Source: Pelecanus crispus (lineage: Eukaryota; Chordata; Aves; Pelecaniformes; Pelecanidae). Taken from it: a stretch of DNA of 64,000 nucleotides. Of this stretch, positions 1-14,322 are shown one piece after another (the first letter of the stretch is position 1; the number at the start of each line of letters is the position of its first letter). Location of the stretch: contig NC_134652.1 of NCBI RefSeq assembly GCF_030463565.1, positions 16,655,397 to 16,719,396 on the forward strand. Direction: 5' to 3'. Made by a program: the position numbers and the translations under genes. Under the pieces are notes generated by a model. That model was not told the origin of the DNA and made no database searches. It worked only from the letters and a program-made list of their open reading frames with translations.

Positions 1-3000
1 GAAGCACCCTTCCCTCTGCAGCAGCTAACATGTATGGCTGCATGGCTTGTTCATAAAGGAAAGTATCTTGTTTACACTGATACTGGCCACGTTGCCAGTT
101 TATGCTTGTTTTTGTATTACAATTTTTGTTAAGGCATGGGGAGGAGTGTTAGGAATGCTTGTATTTAGAACAGATGTAAGGCATAATACTTTCTTTCATT
201 GAGACTGACAGCAGGTAAGCTGTATGTACACTTGTGTTGTAAGGAGTTCTGTCTTGTTTGACTTATGTCATCTCATAAAAAGACAAAATTCAGTGTTCAG
301 CACGGTTCTAGTTAAGCCATTGAATTGATTCAGAAATTAATTTTGTGGAGTGGTCAGAGGCTGGTCATGGTCTGGGAGAATGTAACAATGTGTGGGTAGA
401 TCTTCAGTAAGACCTTTTACATCTCAGTTGTCCTCATAGGTCCGCAATAACTAAAATACAGCTCCTGAAAATTGGTGTTTGTTAGATGAAGACAAAAACT
501 AAGAACACCAATGTCTACTGTATAGTGTGCTGATTAGGCATAGTCGTCTTGTCCTTTTCAAGCTTCTACACAACCTTTAGTCAGAAGCTGAGATACCACT
601 ATTTATATTTTCATGTACTTTGCTAGGCTTTTCTTTCTAGTTTCACATAGTAAAGTGTAGCTGATGATGGTGAGCATCACTGAAAAAACTGCAATGTATT
701 CCTTATTCTAGTAGTAGTTATCATTTATGTTAAGGTTCCTCACATGGTTTCCCGTTGTACTGTGTGGTGGCTTTTAAATGGGTGAAAGAAAAGATGCAGA
801 TGTGGTCACATCTGGTGTGCTCTGTGGTGTTTTGGCATCGGGGTCTAAGGAGATTTTAGGATTGTGTACAGATTAACACAGAATGCAGCAGGGGCTTGCA
901 GCATTGCTAGGCAAAGGCACTAAGTGAAGGGGAAGGAGGTTATAAGTTCTGAGCAGGCTGGAAAGAAATATGAGTTAAGAAAGGCTGTGGTAACCTCAGC
1001 CACTGTGGGTTTGAGTAGAATAATTTTTATAAATAAAATGCAAGCAATTTCTGTCACTTTACATCTTAGTAACCAAAAATACCTGTTTAAAGCATTTTTC
1101 TTACAGCTGATTGATAAACAGGGACAGCAAAGAGTTTTGTACACATGCTTGTTTGCTGCATGGCCAGGGATCACTGGCTGTTTGAGGGAGCGGGGAAGGA
1201 GGGTGAACCAGTCCATTCAAATCAGACTTGCGACTTTTCTGTTAATCCTGGTGATTCTCCTCACACTTGGCATGGGGCTTCTTTGGAGTATATAGGATTT
1301 TTTTAAGGTTTGTTTGGTGGTGTTTTGTGGTGTGGGTGGTTTTTTGTTGTGTTGTTTTTTTTTTTTTCCTTCCTGCCCCCTAGCCTCTACATGAGTTCTG
1401 TTGGGTTTGGGGTTTTTTGTTTGTTTGTTTGGGTTTTGAGGGAAGAATATGGCTCCTTTTAGACCTAGTGAGTTCTTGTATGTCAGCTGAGAGAGACGGC
1501 AGGGTGGGAGTGCTTCCTTTCCTCTGTGGGTATGTCAAATTGCTGCACTGCTGGCAGTTGCTGATGTCATTAGCTTGCAATACAGAGTTAACTGACTCTT
1601 CTATGGGAGCCTTCAAATAGTATGGATTTAACAACATCATAATTTGAATTAAAACATCAGAGACTTAATTGTTACAAAAAAGTTTGTAACTTCATTTGGT
1701 ATTTAGCTGATAGACCAAACTAAATTAGAAATGATACTAGTTTATCTGAAATATCTTCCATTCAACATCTGTAATAATATCTTTAACTCCCCTTCTTTTT
1801 AGGGAGTTGCAGGCTCAGTCTTCTGTAACTGCTAAAACTTGTCCGTTCTTGTACATAACGTGGTAGCAGTTGTGCTTTCTGTGCCACATCCTCTATTCTG
1901 CTTTTTTTATTGTTGATGTGCATCCTCATACCTTTTTAGGAAGAGAACTGGGCAGGATGGGATGATTTGGGTTTTTGCTTGTATACTTGTGAGTTACAGA
2001 ATTAAAAGGTGTCATTGATGTTGTAGCTGGGAGCAAGATAGCCACAAACCACATATTACAACAGTGTGTGGCTGTGGCTGGCCTTTTTTTCCAATGAGTA
2101 CATCTCTACCGATACCCCCTTTTGGATTAGTGGAATAATTAATCCGTGTATTTGATTTTCACCTGTGACTCACACATAGGTACCTGGTCTGACAAGTTCA
2201 AAACCAGTAAGAATCTTCGGGGTCTTTTTCTGGATTTCATTTGCCCTTAAGAATTACCTGTAACTTAGGAGACCAGTAGTTGTGCTTAAGGAGAATTGAG
2301 TTCTGGACTGCAGGATGAGAATTGCAGGCCAAGATTAGTTTATTGGCAGAGCTGTTTAAGTGAAAAAAAAAAAAAAAACCCAAAACTGCGCTTGCTTTCC
2401 CACTCATTTCAGTGATGTTGGTTCTTGCTTTTACAAGCAATCAGATTCAATTAAATGCATTCTTCAAAGGATAGAGAACCATCTGCTGAAGTATTCTGAA
2501 AAGATTAATTTATTTGTAGCAGTGGTTCTACTTGCAAATACTGATCAAATGCATGGATTTTTTGGCAGTCAAAATACAAGACAGTTTATTGGTGGAGAAA
2601 TGGACTTAAGTGTCTTCATTTGAAAGGAATAATAAGATACAGACAAAGTAGAGAGCTAAAATCTTCCCAGACATTTTTGCCCAAATCCAAAGGGGTTATG
2701 TGCAATAACGTAAAGCTTTTAGAAATTTGACTTTTTTTTTCTTCCATCATATAACACAGAATACACAATTGTTTCAGTATGGTATGAACAGAGAATAACT
2801 AGTTGCCTAAGGAGCTGCTACCAGGTTATTAACACAGGTGCCTGTGTGCAGAAATGCACAGGGTACATTGATGAGCATGAAGGACAAAAAAGACAAAGTT
2901 AGCAACTCTAGCTGCCTACTCATAGTGAGAGGAAGTAGGTAGGGCTCTATAGGACCAAGCCCGGTGAGTTCTAATTTGGATAATCTGCAAATGTGGTAAT

Positions 3001-4526
3001 TCTCAATTCTTTGTGGGCTTTATCCTTCACAGGGAAGATTTAAGATAGTATAGTTTACAAGGTGGTTGGTTTTTTAATTTTGGGTTTTTGGGTTTTTTTA
3101 ATAAAGCTTTTCCTTCTGAAAGGTTGTGGTACAGACAAGACCCATCAATTCAGACAAATTGAACTTTAAGTGTACTTGACTTATCTCTTTTTAATTATGG
3201 TTCCTAATTTTTCAGTGTGGCTTGTTAAATAAACTGACAGAGCTATAATTACAGAAGAAATCTGTGGCTCCATGTAGAATGTTTGTATCCAATGAGGTAG
3301 TCTGTACTGTCATTTTCTCATAGTTGGAGCTCAAGCCTAATTTAAGATTTTTTTTTTTTAAAGATGCAGATAGATAAGGTCAGAAGAAAGCACCAGTAAT
3401 AAGAGGGGAAATTGGAAAAAGAATCCTTGAAGAGGATTCAGTTGAGTATATTAATTTGGAAAAGAAAACACTATTGTCTAAAGCTACATAAAGCAGTTCA
3501 TATGTATTAAAAAAAAGGTGGGGGGAACATGACTAATCTCATTAGTTCGTGAGAGCAGAACAAGAAGGATAATACTCCTAAGCACATTAAATATTTTGTA
3601 GATATTTTCTCTCTTGCTATTTTTGTAGCTTAAATATGACTTCTGGGAGCACATTCTGGAGTTTCATGCTATTGACAGCAGAAGGTTGAGTCTGGTCTTT
3701 GAGGTACCATAAAATACTTGGGCTTCAGTGTAAGGACCTCTAACGATTCTTTCAATGGTGAAGAAGTGTGGTAGGGTACAGCATGTGAAGGAGTAATTTT
3801 AAAATTCAAAGTTACTCTGATATGATTTGGATATTTTTAAAAGTTTATATGTAATTGTTTTACACAAACATCTAAAAGGTAATATACCATTACTTGAATA
3901 TGATTAGTTTTAATAACAGCCTCTGAATCTGGTGTCCTTTCACTATGGAGGAACATAAACAATAAGAAGTAAACTGTGGTGTCTGAATAATTCTGAAGAG
4001 AAGGTACCACTCATTTAAAGTGTTAACTCATAGAATAATTGAAGATGGCAAAGGAAATATCTGAAAATGAGTTGAAGTTGCAGAACTGTTATGACTTTTT
4101 TGATGGCTTTAGAATGTGTTTAAACTGTGTACAGAGATCCTAAGTGTCCTGAAAGATGCTCTAAAACATTTTTAATGGATTTCATCACTTTAAAAAACTC
4201 AAGCATTTAGACTGTCCATTTTGTATTGGGTGGTTTTAAAATAATTTGTTATGGAGGCTAAAACCTGAAGAGGCTGTTTGTGATAATCTCCAGCCTGTGT
4301 TTAGTAGTAATGTAGGGTTACAGTTTTGCCTGTGCATAAATGTGAATGTAAGCATGTGGTATTTCCACTGATTCCCACCCCCTCCAGCTATAGGTAACAA
4401 ATGATATTCAATAGTTATGGATCAGTCAAGTTAAATTTGTTTTGAATTTGATAAATCTGACATCAGTCATCTTAATAAGGAAATAAATATACAAATATAT
4501 TTATATAAATATAGATGAATATATTT

Positions 4527-4612
4527 CATAGAATCATTTAAGTTGGAAAAGAACTTTATGATCATCCAGTCCAACCATTAACCTAACATTATCAAGTCCA
4601 CCACTAAACCAA
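4527..4612 (-). repeat. CR1 LINE 3'-end fragment (short)
   Basis: The sequence reads like the 3' tail of avian CR1 elements in reverse orientation: CATAGAATCATTT, then a GTTGGAAAAGAAC-like core, ATCATCCAGTCCAACCATTA, and a CCACTAAACC end. It is severely 5'-truncated and lies about 70 bp from a second, longer CR1 tail in the same orientation. Identification is from memory of the CR1 3' consensus. Confidence 0.8.
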
Positions 4613-4683
4613 TTAAGGGTAGAGTAGCAATTTCATGTTTCCTGGCTTGGTGGCTGGATTCTTTATAATGAAAGTAGAAACTG

Positions 4684-5180
4684 GGAATCATTAAGATTGG
4701 AAAGGACCTCTAAGATCATCAGTCCAATCATCAACCCAACACCACCATGCCCACTAAACCATGTCCCCAGGTGCCATGTCTACCTGTTTTTTGAACACTT
4801 CCAGGGATGGTGACTCCACCACCTCTCTGGGCAGCCTCTTCCAATGCTTGACCACCCTTTCCGTGAAGAAATTTCTCCTAATGTCCAATCTAAATCTCCC
4901 CTGGCACAGCTTGAGCCCATTTCCTCTCGTCCTATCGCTAACTACATGGGAGAAGAGACCAACACCCACCTCACTACACCCTCCTTTCAGGTAGTTGTAG
5001 AGTGCGATAAGGTCTCCCCTCAGCCTCCTCTTCTCTCGGCTAAGCAACCCCAGTTCCCTCAGCCGCTCCTCATAAGGCCTGTGCTCCAGACCCTTCACCA
5101 GCTTCGCTGCCCTTCTCTGGACACGCTCCAGCACCTCAATGTCTTCCTTGTATTGAGGGGCCCAAAACTGGACGCAGTAT
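4684..5180 (-). mobile_element. CR1 LINE retrotransposon, 5'-truncated, antisense to LCOR
   Basis: The - strand encodes 126 residues (5134 to 4754) typical of the C-terminus of the CR1 reverse-transcriptase ORF: it begins [13 protein letters not shown], and later has [15 protein letters not shown] and then a [20 protein letters not shown] stretch. The 3'UTR follows at lower coordinates with the usual AGATCATCAGTCCAA-type end. Only the last 0.5 kb of the element is present, so it lacks the endonuclease and the RT catalytic core and cannot move by itself. The + strand ORFs across it are shadows. Confidence 0.93.
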
Positions 5181-8100
5181 TGTATATTTATTTAAATATC
5201 TAGAAATACTACAAAAATATGTATGTTCAGTAAGTGAGGGACATCTTAAAGCTAATTAAACTATCTGAATTTTTATTTGATGCCAAGCTGGGAACAGTTC
5301 TAGATGCTTTAAAGGGCATACTGAGAATTGAAAATGATCTCAATAAATTTGAGAAACAGGACAGACAGACTTGTTTTATCAAGTCACAAGTTACAGATGT
5401 CTGAAAAGAGATAGCATCATAAAAGTAGTAAACTATTTTTGGGGCTGTATCCAGAGAGGCATTTGTCTTAATACCTGTAGAGGAAGTTTCTTCTCTTACC
5501 TAAATGCTGGTGAAGCCTCAGCTGGGTATAGCATTTTGAGAGACATAAACAAAGTGAATAGAATTGAAATGAAAGCGACAAGAATGACTTGGTCTTGAAG
5601 GTAGAAGGAAGAGAAGGAAAGAAGACAATCTCTGGTGCCCTTAAGGCTTCTCTACAGGATATAGTAGGTTATTCTCCTTTGTACTGGCTAAGAGTTAAAA
5701 AGACTGTACAATCTTAAAAAAAATGAAGTGTTGGGGAAGACAACCTAGGGGTGCTGAAACATTCCTTTCTTACTCACTGTTCCTGATGTTGCCTTGGGGT
5801 GGGGTGGGAGGCTGGATTGTATCCCTAGGATCCATGGGTTGGCCAGTCAGCCACGGGTGGTCTGTGGGAAGCCACCCTCTGTTTTCTCCACGAAGAGGGA
5901 TAGGAACTACCTTGCACTATTCAATCTTGTAGGCGCTTCCTGCTCCATCTGTGTGTGGCCTGTGGCTTAAGCATGGAGCTGCTGTTGCTGTATCTGTACA
6001 AAACCAGCCTGCATCATACCTTTCTCTTCATGCCAGCAGTTTAGCGTGTAGAATTGCTGTATCCACATTTCCTGCAAGGAGGGTCTCAATGAGAATCCAG
6101 CACTAGTGCTGACAAGGCTGGGCTGTCCAGGATTAGGTGGTCTCTCAAGGTCACGCATTGACCTTGCATTTTGAAAACCTGAGCTCTGTATTTCTAAGGC
6201 TCTTTGACTTAGTTATATAGTTATGCTCTATATCTTAACATACAAAAAGAGCTTTAGCCCTTTGGGAACATGTGCAAACCACTCCAAGTATCTTTTCCTG
6301 AAGCGTTATTGTTCAATATAGTGGTACTGCATGGTCACTGATGGGATTCCAGGGATGCTCTTGGGCATGGCTCCCACCTGAAGAAAAGCACAAAGAGAAC
6401 AGAATGAATGCTGTGCTATAAATAATATGTAAAAGTAACTGGTTATTTTTTTTTTCCAGGGTATTTGTAACCAATGACAGTGTTACCTAAATAGTAATAG
6501 TTTTTTCTTCTGCCTACTACCTGCATGTTGGTACTGAAAACTCTGATATGATTCAGGACTGTAGAGCGAGAGGATAAGACTAAAGATCCAAATATTGGTT
6601 ATTGGGAAGAAAGGGTGGAAAATGTAACAAAAAACAACAACAAACCCCACCAAAACAAAAAAAACCCCAAACCAAACAAAAACCCCCACTTTTGGAAGTT
6701 GAGTTTGAATAGCAATCATGATCAAATATTTAGTGTGGAAACTTGAAGTTTCCTTCTAGGGGTGAATCAGCTGCGAATACTGCTGGAATAATTGTGACAC
6801 AATTGATAATAAAATAATGTAATAAACAGAAATTTCTCCAGTATATTTTGTCTCATGTAGTCAGTGATGTATTGCAGATGCCAGAAGATGCTGGAGATTT
6901 TTTCCATGCACAAGGTTAAATCTGACTCTCTTATATAACTGTATTTCTTTACATTTTGATGTCTTAGCATGGACATTGATAAAAACCATACGTGTAGAGA
7001 GATGCATGCTCCTTAGTTTGAGGGGTAAGAACTAAGCATTTCCATTGCCTTGCTATTCCACTCTTCTCCTGAATGCAGGTCAAATGATCCTTTATTCAGC
7101 TATTCACCAGTGTAAGTCACTTAAAATTTTTTTTTCTGGCTGATCCCTTTTTCTTCACTCCTCCTCTATGTAGAAAATGTACAGCTTTAGTTAGCCTAGC
7201 TAGATTAAATTATACTCTTTATACATTACCTTTATATGAATAATGTAAAGTACACTTGTTTATGGTGAGGCATGCTGCTGCCGAATTCAGTTTCCACTGA
7301 GTTGCTAGGCTAGTACTTACTATGTATTGTCTTAGTTGCAAAAGATACTAGGAAGATTTGCAATGCATTGTGTTGGCCAAGGGTTATTTTTGTTTTAGGC
7401 TTCTTGCAGAGCTATAGTCTATCAAAGGGCAGAGTATCCGATCAGGTTGAAGGTGTAATGTTTCCTTCAATTCTGAATTCTCTGTTTGTCCTTTGAATTA
7501 AAAGAAAGTTTTTTACAATGGCTTGTGGGACTTTAGCTAGAGTATGCTAATTAACTCTAATGGATCTTATCTAGCCAAATCTCTGCACATCAGTTTGCAG
7601 AGATTCCTTTTAAAGTAAAACTTAAAAGCAGTTTGTCTGTAAATGCTTTGATATTCCAGTGATTGTTCCAACACTTCTGTATGCCTAGATTATTTCTGTT
7701 ACTAGTTAATTTGCACAAATGTCTGCTTTTTACACAAACTAATAAGCTGAGTTTACAGTTACCCTGATAATGCCTAAAAGATAATGGAGCTTGACTCAGA
7801 ATGGCTGTCAATAACTAGAACAGGCCCTGCATTAAACTTTGTCAGATGCAGAAACACAGTTTCAAAAAGAGGATGCAAGTATGTTCTATGAAGTCTCACC
7901 TGAAGAGTAATTCTTATCAAAATATTTGGCTTATTCTTCACAAATATTTCTATTGTGAAATCCTGTACAGATACTTCACATATTTTAAGTATCAGAAAAG
8001 TACAACTGCATTTTCAGTGTGTTCATAAAATGCCAGTGAACTGTGGGAGCACTACTGCTGGTTACTGGTACAGGAGTACCTGGCACAGAGGTGAAGGCTT

Positions 8101-9645
8101 TTATTATAGTTAACCCATCAGTTCAAATTTGTATTCTTTAAGACTATCTCAAAAGTGCTAATCTTTCTTATGAGAGCCAGCAGGTTTGAGAACAAGCCTG
8201 GAATCTCTCTGGTATTGAAAAAAGCATCAGTTCCTTTGTGAGGTCTTTACTTCTGCAGACTCTTACCTTCACAGCAAACGTTGTTTTACTCACCTGTCAC
8301 CTCTGTCATCGCATGCTCCTCATCTTTCTGTTTAGCAAAAAATACTGCTTTGTCTCTGTACCCTGTCTGAGATAGTATCTCCTTTTACTTTTGATAAAGA
8401 ACTCTTGGAAGCTGTTGAATTGCAAATCTGAGGTGGGAGCCCATGTTGTTCAGGCCAGAGTCCACAGCATTTCATATTATTACCCTTTGCACATAGTTCA
8501 TGTGACTGCTGTGTTTGTTAATTTACTATGGGCTGGTTATGTAACCTTGCTTCATTAAACCTCTTGAAATTGAAATGGCACAAACTTAAGATTGATGGCT
8601 TCTTTTCATTTATTGTGAATTATAAATGAATTGCAAGTTCTTCCGTTCCCTTCTAGTCCCATGAGGATATGAACCTGGAATCAGCTTGTACAGTAGAGGC
8701 CAAAAAACCAGATGTAGCCTAGATATTATGGTAACTGATACTTTGTAAAGGTTAACAAAACAAAACACTCCCTAAACCCAAAGAGCGGTTGTGTATGCAT
8801 TCCTGCAGTAGGTAAATACAGGTAACTTTAATATAACTTAAAATGAAGGTGGAGGGCGAGGGCCAAGAACGAGATTGTTCTCCTAAGCAGGAGCAAGGCA
8901 TTAAACTGAAAGAAATGAGAAAAGGGGGAAAAGGTGTGTGTGTCGGGGGTGGGGGGAGGGGGGAATCCAAGTGTTTAGTTTTTGTATTTTTGTAACCATT
9001 GTCTTCTAGTTTCTTGAGTTGTATTTAAAATTAATAATTTATCCTGGCATCTCACACAATTTAATTATCCTAGATAAAACACTTGTTTTGAAATATTCTT
9101 GAGATAACTTGGTTGCTTCCAGTTGTAAGAGAGAGAATGAATTTTAATTCACTGCGGGTATTGTAAGCATCTAGCAAGTTCATTTTGCTTAAAAGAAGCT
9201 ACTGCTGAGCCTTTTCACAAAAGGACCTGCTTGTTGCTAATGCTTGGTCATTTATTGCTCAGTTTGCATGAACGCTGTGTAGAGTAAGGAGAACTTTCTG
9301 TGTTTTGCCTTCAACAGTTATTTCTTGGAATGAAAAGTAATAGCCAAAGAACAAGTGCTAGATACGAGATTTCCAGCCAAATGTCAAATATCTAAATCTT
9401 TTTCTTTATGGTGGGCTCTTAATTCCCATAATGTTATTAAATCTTACAGGCTTCTGCTGCATTTACAACAAGAAAACGGGACAAAGTACAATGTTTTGGA
9501 GCAGTCAAAAATCAAGTTGTGATTTCAGTAGTACTCTGTGCTGAGTACCTAACAAGGTTTTGAATTTAGTAAAATATTTAATACCTAAGGAACTTTATTC
9601 ATTTTGGAGTCAGGAAGATCTTACAAATATTAAATATCTTTGCAG

Positions 9646-9778
9646 GAACACTTAGTCAGTCTGGATGAGCCAGCCTCGGAAGCTGGACAAGAAGCTCTGC
9701 TTAGACAAGAGCAAGCAAAAATCATTCGTTTTGAAAGGCAAGCGGAAGAGTTCCTCAATGCAGTCTTTTACAGAAAAG
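9646..9778 (+). CDS. LCOR: LCOR coding exon, N-terminal extension (shared)
   Basis: Ligand-dependent corepressor, a nuclear transcriptional repressor. The exon lies between acceptor TGCAG (9641-9645) and donor GG|GT-type site AAAG|GTTGG. It reads EHLVSLDEPASEAGQEALL, continues RQEQAKIIRFERQAEEFLN and ends AVFYRK plus one base (phase 1). That base joins the AC of the next exon to give Asp. This segment matches the N-terminally extended LCOR isoforms of mammals as I remember them and is helical and Glu/Gln-rich. The start codon used with this exon is outside the window. The weak donor (GTTGGT rather than GTAAGT) may allow skipping, in which case translation would begin at the ATG at 14373 in the next exon. 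Confidence 0.9.
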
Positions 9779-12700
9779 GTTGGTTTTAATGGCGGGGGCA
9801 GGGGGGAGAATGGTATCTCTTGCTGGTCTTTTTGCATGCAATGCAGGTATCAAAGATCTGATGTTCAAGTTGTCATTGTATGTTCAGTATTTTTCATTTG
9901 TCTTCTATATCAAGAGTAAAAACTGACTCTCCAATAATGTAGCAATACAACAGTGTGGGCTTGGGACAGAGGAAGATAGTATAACATTTAACCCTAAAAC
10001 AAATCTCTCCATGGGAACACTGGTGTTTTGCACTTTTGGAGGAATGACTCAGTTCTTACCCAGCCTGAAACCAATGTTTAGGTGAGTGGGCTGTTTGGAA
10101 GAAGGGGCAAGTAGCGGTGGTAGTAGTAGGTGGGTAATTTAAAAAAAAAATTTTTTTTTTTGATGGGATGTGTATTATTGCAGTTTTTCTTAAAGGTCAG
10201 CAGTCGTCTCACTATGGTCTGTAGTGATTACCCACCCCACTCCCAGCAATCCACAGCATGAAATATTGTTGGAATAGTGCTAAGGGGATATATGGTGATT
10301 TCAAAATGTGATCAGCGAAAGAATTGGAAAATCAGTACTGTAGGATATGCTCAGAACAATAACAGTAGCTCAATGCTAGAAAATCCTCTAAATCTCTTCT
10401 GGAGAGTTATGTCAGTTAAATGTGCTCTTAGGAAGGCACAAAACTAATTTTACTGTTTTCTACCATCTGAGAAATGCGAATCCAGAGGTTGCTTCCAAAT
10501 GCATCCTGAATGAAAGTACATTGTACTTATCAGTCTAACCCATGTGTGAGAAAATCTGCCAAATCAGTAATTCCAACCTGTCTGCTGGGGGACAATGCAA
10601 GGCTTCAGTTTAACAAATTAGAGATTGCTGTAACCAGTCCTCAGCCCTTCCTCCCAGTGACCAAAATATTTAAAGGTGTTTTAAGTAGATAACAGTATCT
10701 TAAGCCTTTCTTTTATGGCTCAAATGAATAAATACAAACTATACATTATGATGTATTGCATAAAGTATAGAAGCATTTAGGGTAGTAGGAAGGATAGTTA
10801 TTGCATTACTACTGATAGTTCAGATAATGCTTTTATTCCAAGTCTTCCTTTTCAGTAGGGTGGGTTGTTTTTTTTTTTTGTTTTTTTTTTTTCTTTTAAG
10901 GTTGATGTTTCCTTTTGCCTTTAAACTTATCCCTTCTCTCTTAAAAGCCAGAAGGGATTTAAGAAAACAAAAATCTAGAGGAAAATATATTTTTTTCCAT
11001 ATAACTTTTCTCCTGAGAGGGAAAAAAAAAAGGCAGTTCCATCACTTTGAAATTGTTTATTAAAGACTTCATCCCTTTAACATTGAGCTTAAATTTTTAT
11101 GTATGACCTGTGAGCATGTATTATTAGAAATGCATACTTCCCTAAGTCTTGGAAGACTATTGGCAGATATTGCAGTGTGCTGATGAGGGGTTTAACACTG
11201 TCCATGCTCACATACACAGAATGAAGATAATGAAATCACTTCAGATGTCTAAGAATCTTTGAGGTTTTTTTTTAGTATACTCTTGCTTTCCTTCCTCTGG
11301 CAAAGCTGCTTGATGCGAGAGTAATAAGGGAGGGGAAGAAGCCTGGTAGAAAGTCAGTTCTGAATCCTTAATGCATCAGTGTCAAGCTTGGCTGTGTTTG
11401 GATTGCTTGAAAGGTTATTCCAACTCATGCCACTGCCATAAGATCCCCAGGCACTGTCATACCAAAGAGGACACAAAGAATGGCAGAACTCTGATGCTCC
11501 TATGTTGCTCAGAGGTGCTGGGCTCTCCTGGTTTCATGCCAGTGATTAGTTCTTTTTTTCTTTCCATCCTCACTGCCAGTAATGTTTGAGGCTGGTATTT
11601 TGTGGCCCAGGCATATCAGAGAAAATGCAGATGTTCTGCAAACAGATGCATGTTGCCTGTCAAGGACGTGCACTCATCCACTTAACATATGTAGGTAATT
11701 AGCAAGATCAGCAAACTTTCTGAATAGGTTTACTGTCCATTAACCTTGCGTACTTTCTCTCTGCTTTGTGCTTGTGGCACTCTGACTCAGTAATGCTTCT
11801 TTGAAATATTCATACTTTCCAGTGAAATCAGAGAGTTGTAGTACCTAGTTGTCTGTTACCTCCTCTTGTGGCAGGATAGGACCTTCTTTTGACAGTTTAA
11901 TGAAATCATACCTTTTCTGTTTGATACTGCCCTTCTAAGATTTCAGTGTAGATAAAATACACAAAAGCTATTAAGGTTTTAAAGCTCAGAGGTCCTGCTT
12001 TAGACTATTTATAGCTGATAAATATTTGCTGTATTTTTTTCTCTGAGAATCTCTATGTTTTAGTTAATTTTAGTTTCTTTTTTTCAAAAAAGGTAGACAC
12101 TTGGAGTCAAAATAAACATCTGGTTGATTTCAAGTGATGTTGCAGAGGCACCAGCAAATATTTTGCACTCGCTTTTGAACAGCTTTAATCCTTATATTCA
12201 AGCTTTATATTAAGCAAGAAGCCTTTAATGTGCTAGGTAACTTACCCTTCTGGTTGAAAATTGAGGTTTGTGTCCTGAATTAGAGAGTTTATCTTGAGCA
12301 GCACCAGAAAGCTCTCGGTAGTCAGTCTGTACTGATTCTTTGAAGTTGCAGAATACAAAAATGCATGGTGGTAGGTGTATATATAGTATTTTCTCCCTGA
12401 ATTTGGAATTGTACATATGAACATGGGTGCACAGTAAAGGCGTGATTCTTCTTCAGAAAACATAGGTGCCATAGAGCTCTGCATTCCTGCCAGTCCCACT
12501 TGTGTATATGACAAGCACATGCCAAATAGTTGGCAGTGTGATCATGCTGTCGGTTTGTGTCCCTCTGGGCTTTCCTAGAGCCGTTCACATGTCCTTCAGC
12601 AGGTTATAGTAAAGAGCTTAGAAAATGGAAGAAATGTCACCATAGCAGAAAAAAGCCTCCATGCTTCTCCAAGCTTGTGTCTTCGTGGACCATTTGGGAA

Positions 12701-14322
12701 GAAAGTGAGGATATAAACGTACCTAAATTTAAGTTTGCCTCATCTCTTGGTGAATTCTTAAAACTCTAGTGTCTCATCCTTAGCAACAATAAAACATCCT
12801 GTAGATTTTACAAGAAAATGATTAAGTATTTACATAAACATCTCAGAAGGTCACAGCACTATACCCTAGTAAGAATACATGCGTTGACTGTATAAGGTCT
12901 TATATTTAGAAAGCATACTTAACAGGGAGGAATTTGGGCTCGATTAAGTATTTAAAGCTCAATATGGTTTTTCATCAAGAAACACAGTAGCTGCTTACTG
13001 CTGCTCTCTAGTTTGTGGGCAACTACATGCTCAAACCTTCATGTCAATCATCCTTTACAGATACTCTGAAACTGTTTTGTTGGATGGATGCATTTTTGTC
13101 AAAAATGGTTGTAAAAGGCAAATCTAATGCTGAAATGTCCCACAGAAGATTTTGCTAATGCTTCTAATAGTTAGATCTCAATAGATTACTTTTTAACCTG
13201 GGCAGGTTTTTTTTTAAAGAGGAAGTAAACACTTAACTACTGCTCAGTTTTGAGAGCTGCTTTTAAAGATTTGTCTGGTCGTCTAGTGCGCAATTTTCTC
13301 TGTTTTTTTCAGAAATAGAAAATCAAACTTTTGGAGCCATTTCTGGAGTTGTTGGGGGAGGGGTGGGTGGGGATTTTTTGGGTTGTTTTTGTTGTTGTTG
13401 TGGTTGGTTGGTTGTTTTAAGCCTGATTTAGCCAGAGAACACAAGCAGTGTTTGAGATGAGCTGGCGGGACTTAGCTTCTGTGATTTAGTTACAGATTTG
13501 CGTTGACATCACAAATTATTACTGGTCTAAAATAGTGATTTTTGCCAATATATTTTTGGGTTGCCCACACCCCCAAATACCTTTTGTATTTATGTGCTAT
13601 TTCATATAAGTAGATTGGAATGTCTACCTATTCCATTTCACATTTCTTACTAATAGATTTAACAGCTCTTCTAGAAATACAGTAACTTTTCATGTGACAC
13701 ATATTGGGTTTTTGTATATTTGAAAGCTCTTTGGGTAATACCTGGTGCCGCATTGATTGTAATGATAGAAATGTCGAAAGGAATAGATAGAATGGGATGG
13801 AAGACACTTGAACGTCTGATCTTCATGTGAATTATTTTGAAGAATCAGAGCTATAGGGCTTTATTTCCTAGTAAATTTGTAGGGGACTGCTGCAACTGTA
13901 TTCCCCCTTCTCCCCTTCTGTAGCTGCAGGTAAGTTACTCAATTCTTCCATTGAATAACCTGTTCAATTTTTTTGGAATGAGCTTCATTACTTGGTACTT
14001 TTCTTCATGAGTCTAGCTGTCCTTTCCATTTCCACACCTCTTAAAGGTCTGGTCAAATATATCTATATCTGAAAACAAAAGATGAGATGCATATTTCTCT
14101 TAGGAAGCTGTTATTTTGGGAAGGTTATACCAGAATCAGCAATGGTTCTTGTTCAGTTATTCTAAGAGTAAAGGACATTTTCTACAGAAACTATTTTATC
14201 TTTGGCTTTAATTTTTTTCCCTAGTTGGTTGTTTGGTGTTTTTTTAAATAAACAATGACTTAATATAAAAGCTGTTTTACTTAAAGTGCTTCCCTAAAAA
14301 AAAAAATCTCTAATGTTTACAG
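9779..14322 (+). other. LCOR: LCOR intron
   Basis: AT-rich intron between two phase-matched coding exons (phase 1). It ends in a poly-A/T stretch and acceptor TTTACAG at 14316-14322. The open frames inside are short and have no recognisable similarity. T/G-rich homopolymer-like runs occur at 10141-10161, 10868-10894 and 13351-13420. Confidence 0.85.

Larger units (their letters stand above)
1..9645 (+). other. LCOR: LCOR intron, 5' part (upstream coding exon outside window)
   Basis: This AT-rich stretch has no ORF resembling a protein apart from the antisense CR1 tail at 4.7-5.2 kb. It ends in the acceptor TGCAG just before the coding exon at 9646. The following exon starts in phase 0 and continues a protein known to have a longer N-terminus in mammals, so at least one coding exon must lie upstream. 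No CpG-rich promoter or plausible first exon is visible here, so the whole stretch is called intronic. Poly-T and T/G-rich runs (for example 1350-1370 and 2361-2376) are common and uninformative. Confidence 0.8.

Noticed and set aside
920-1295. Overlapping 98- and 123-codon ORFs on both strands near the start
   Set aside because: No recognisable similarity, no splice context in LCOR phase, and both strands are open by chance.
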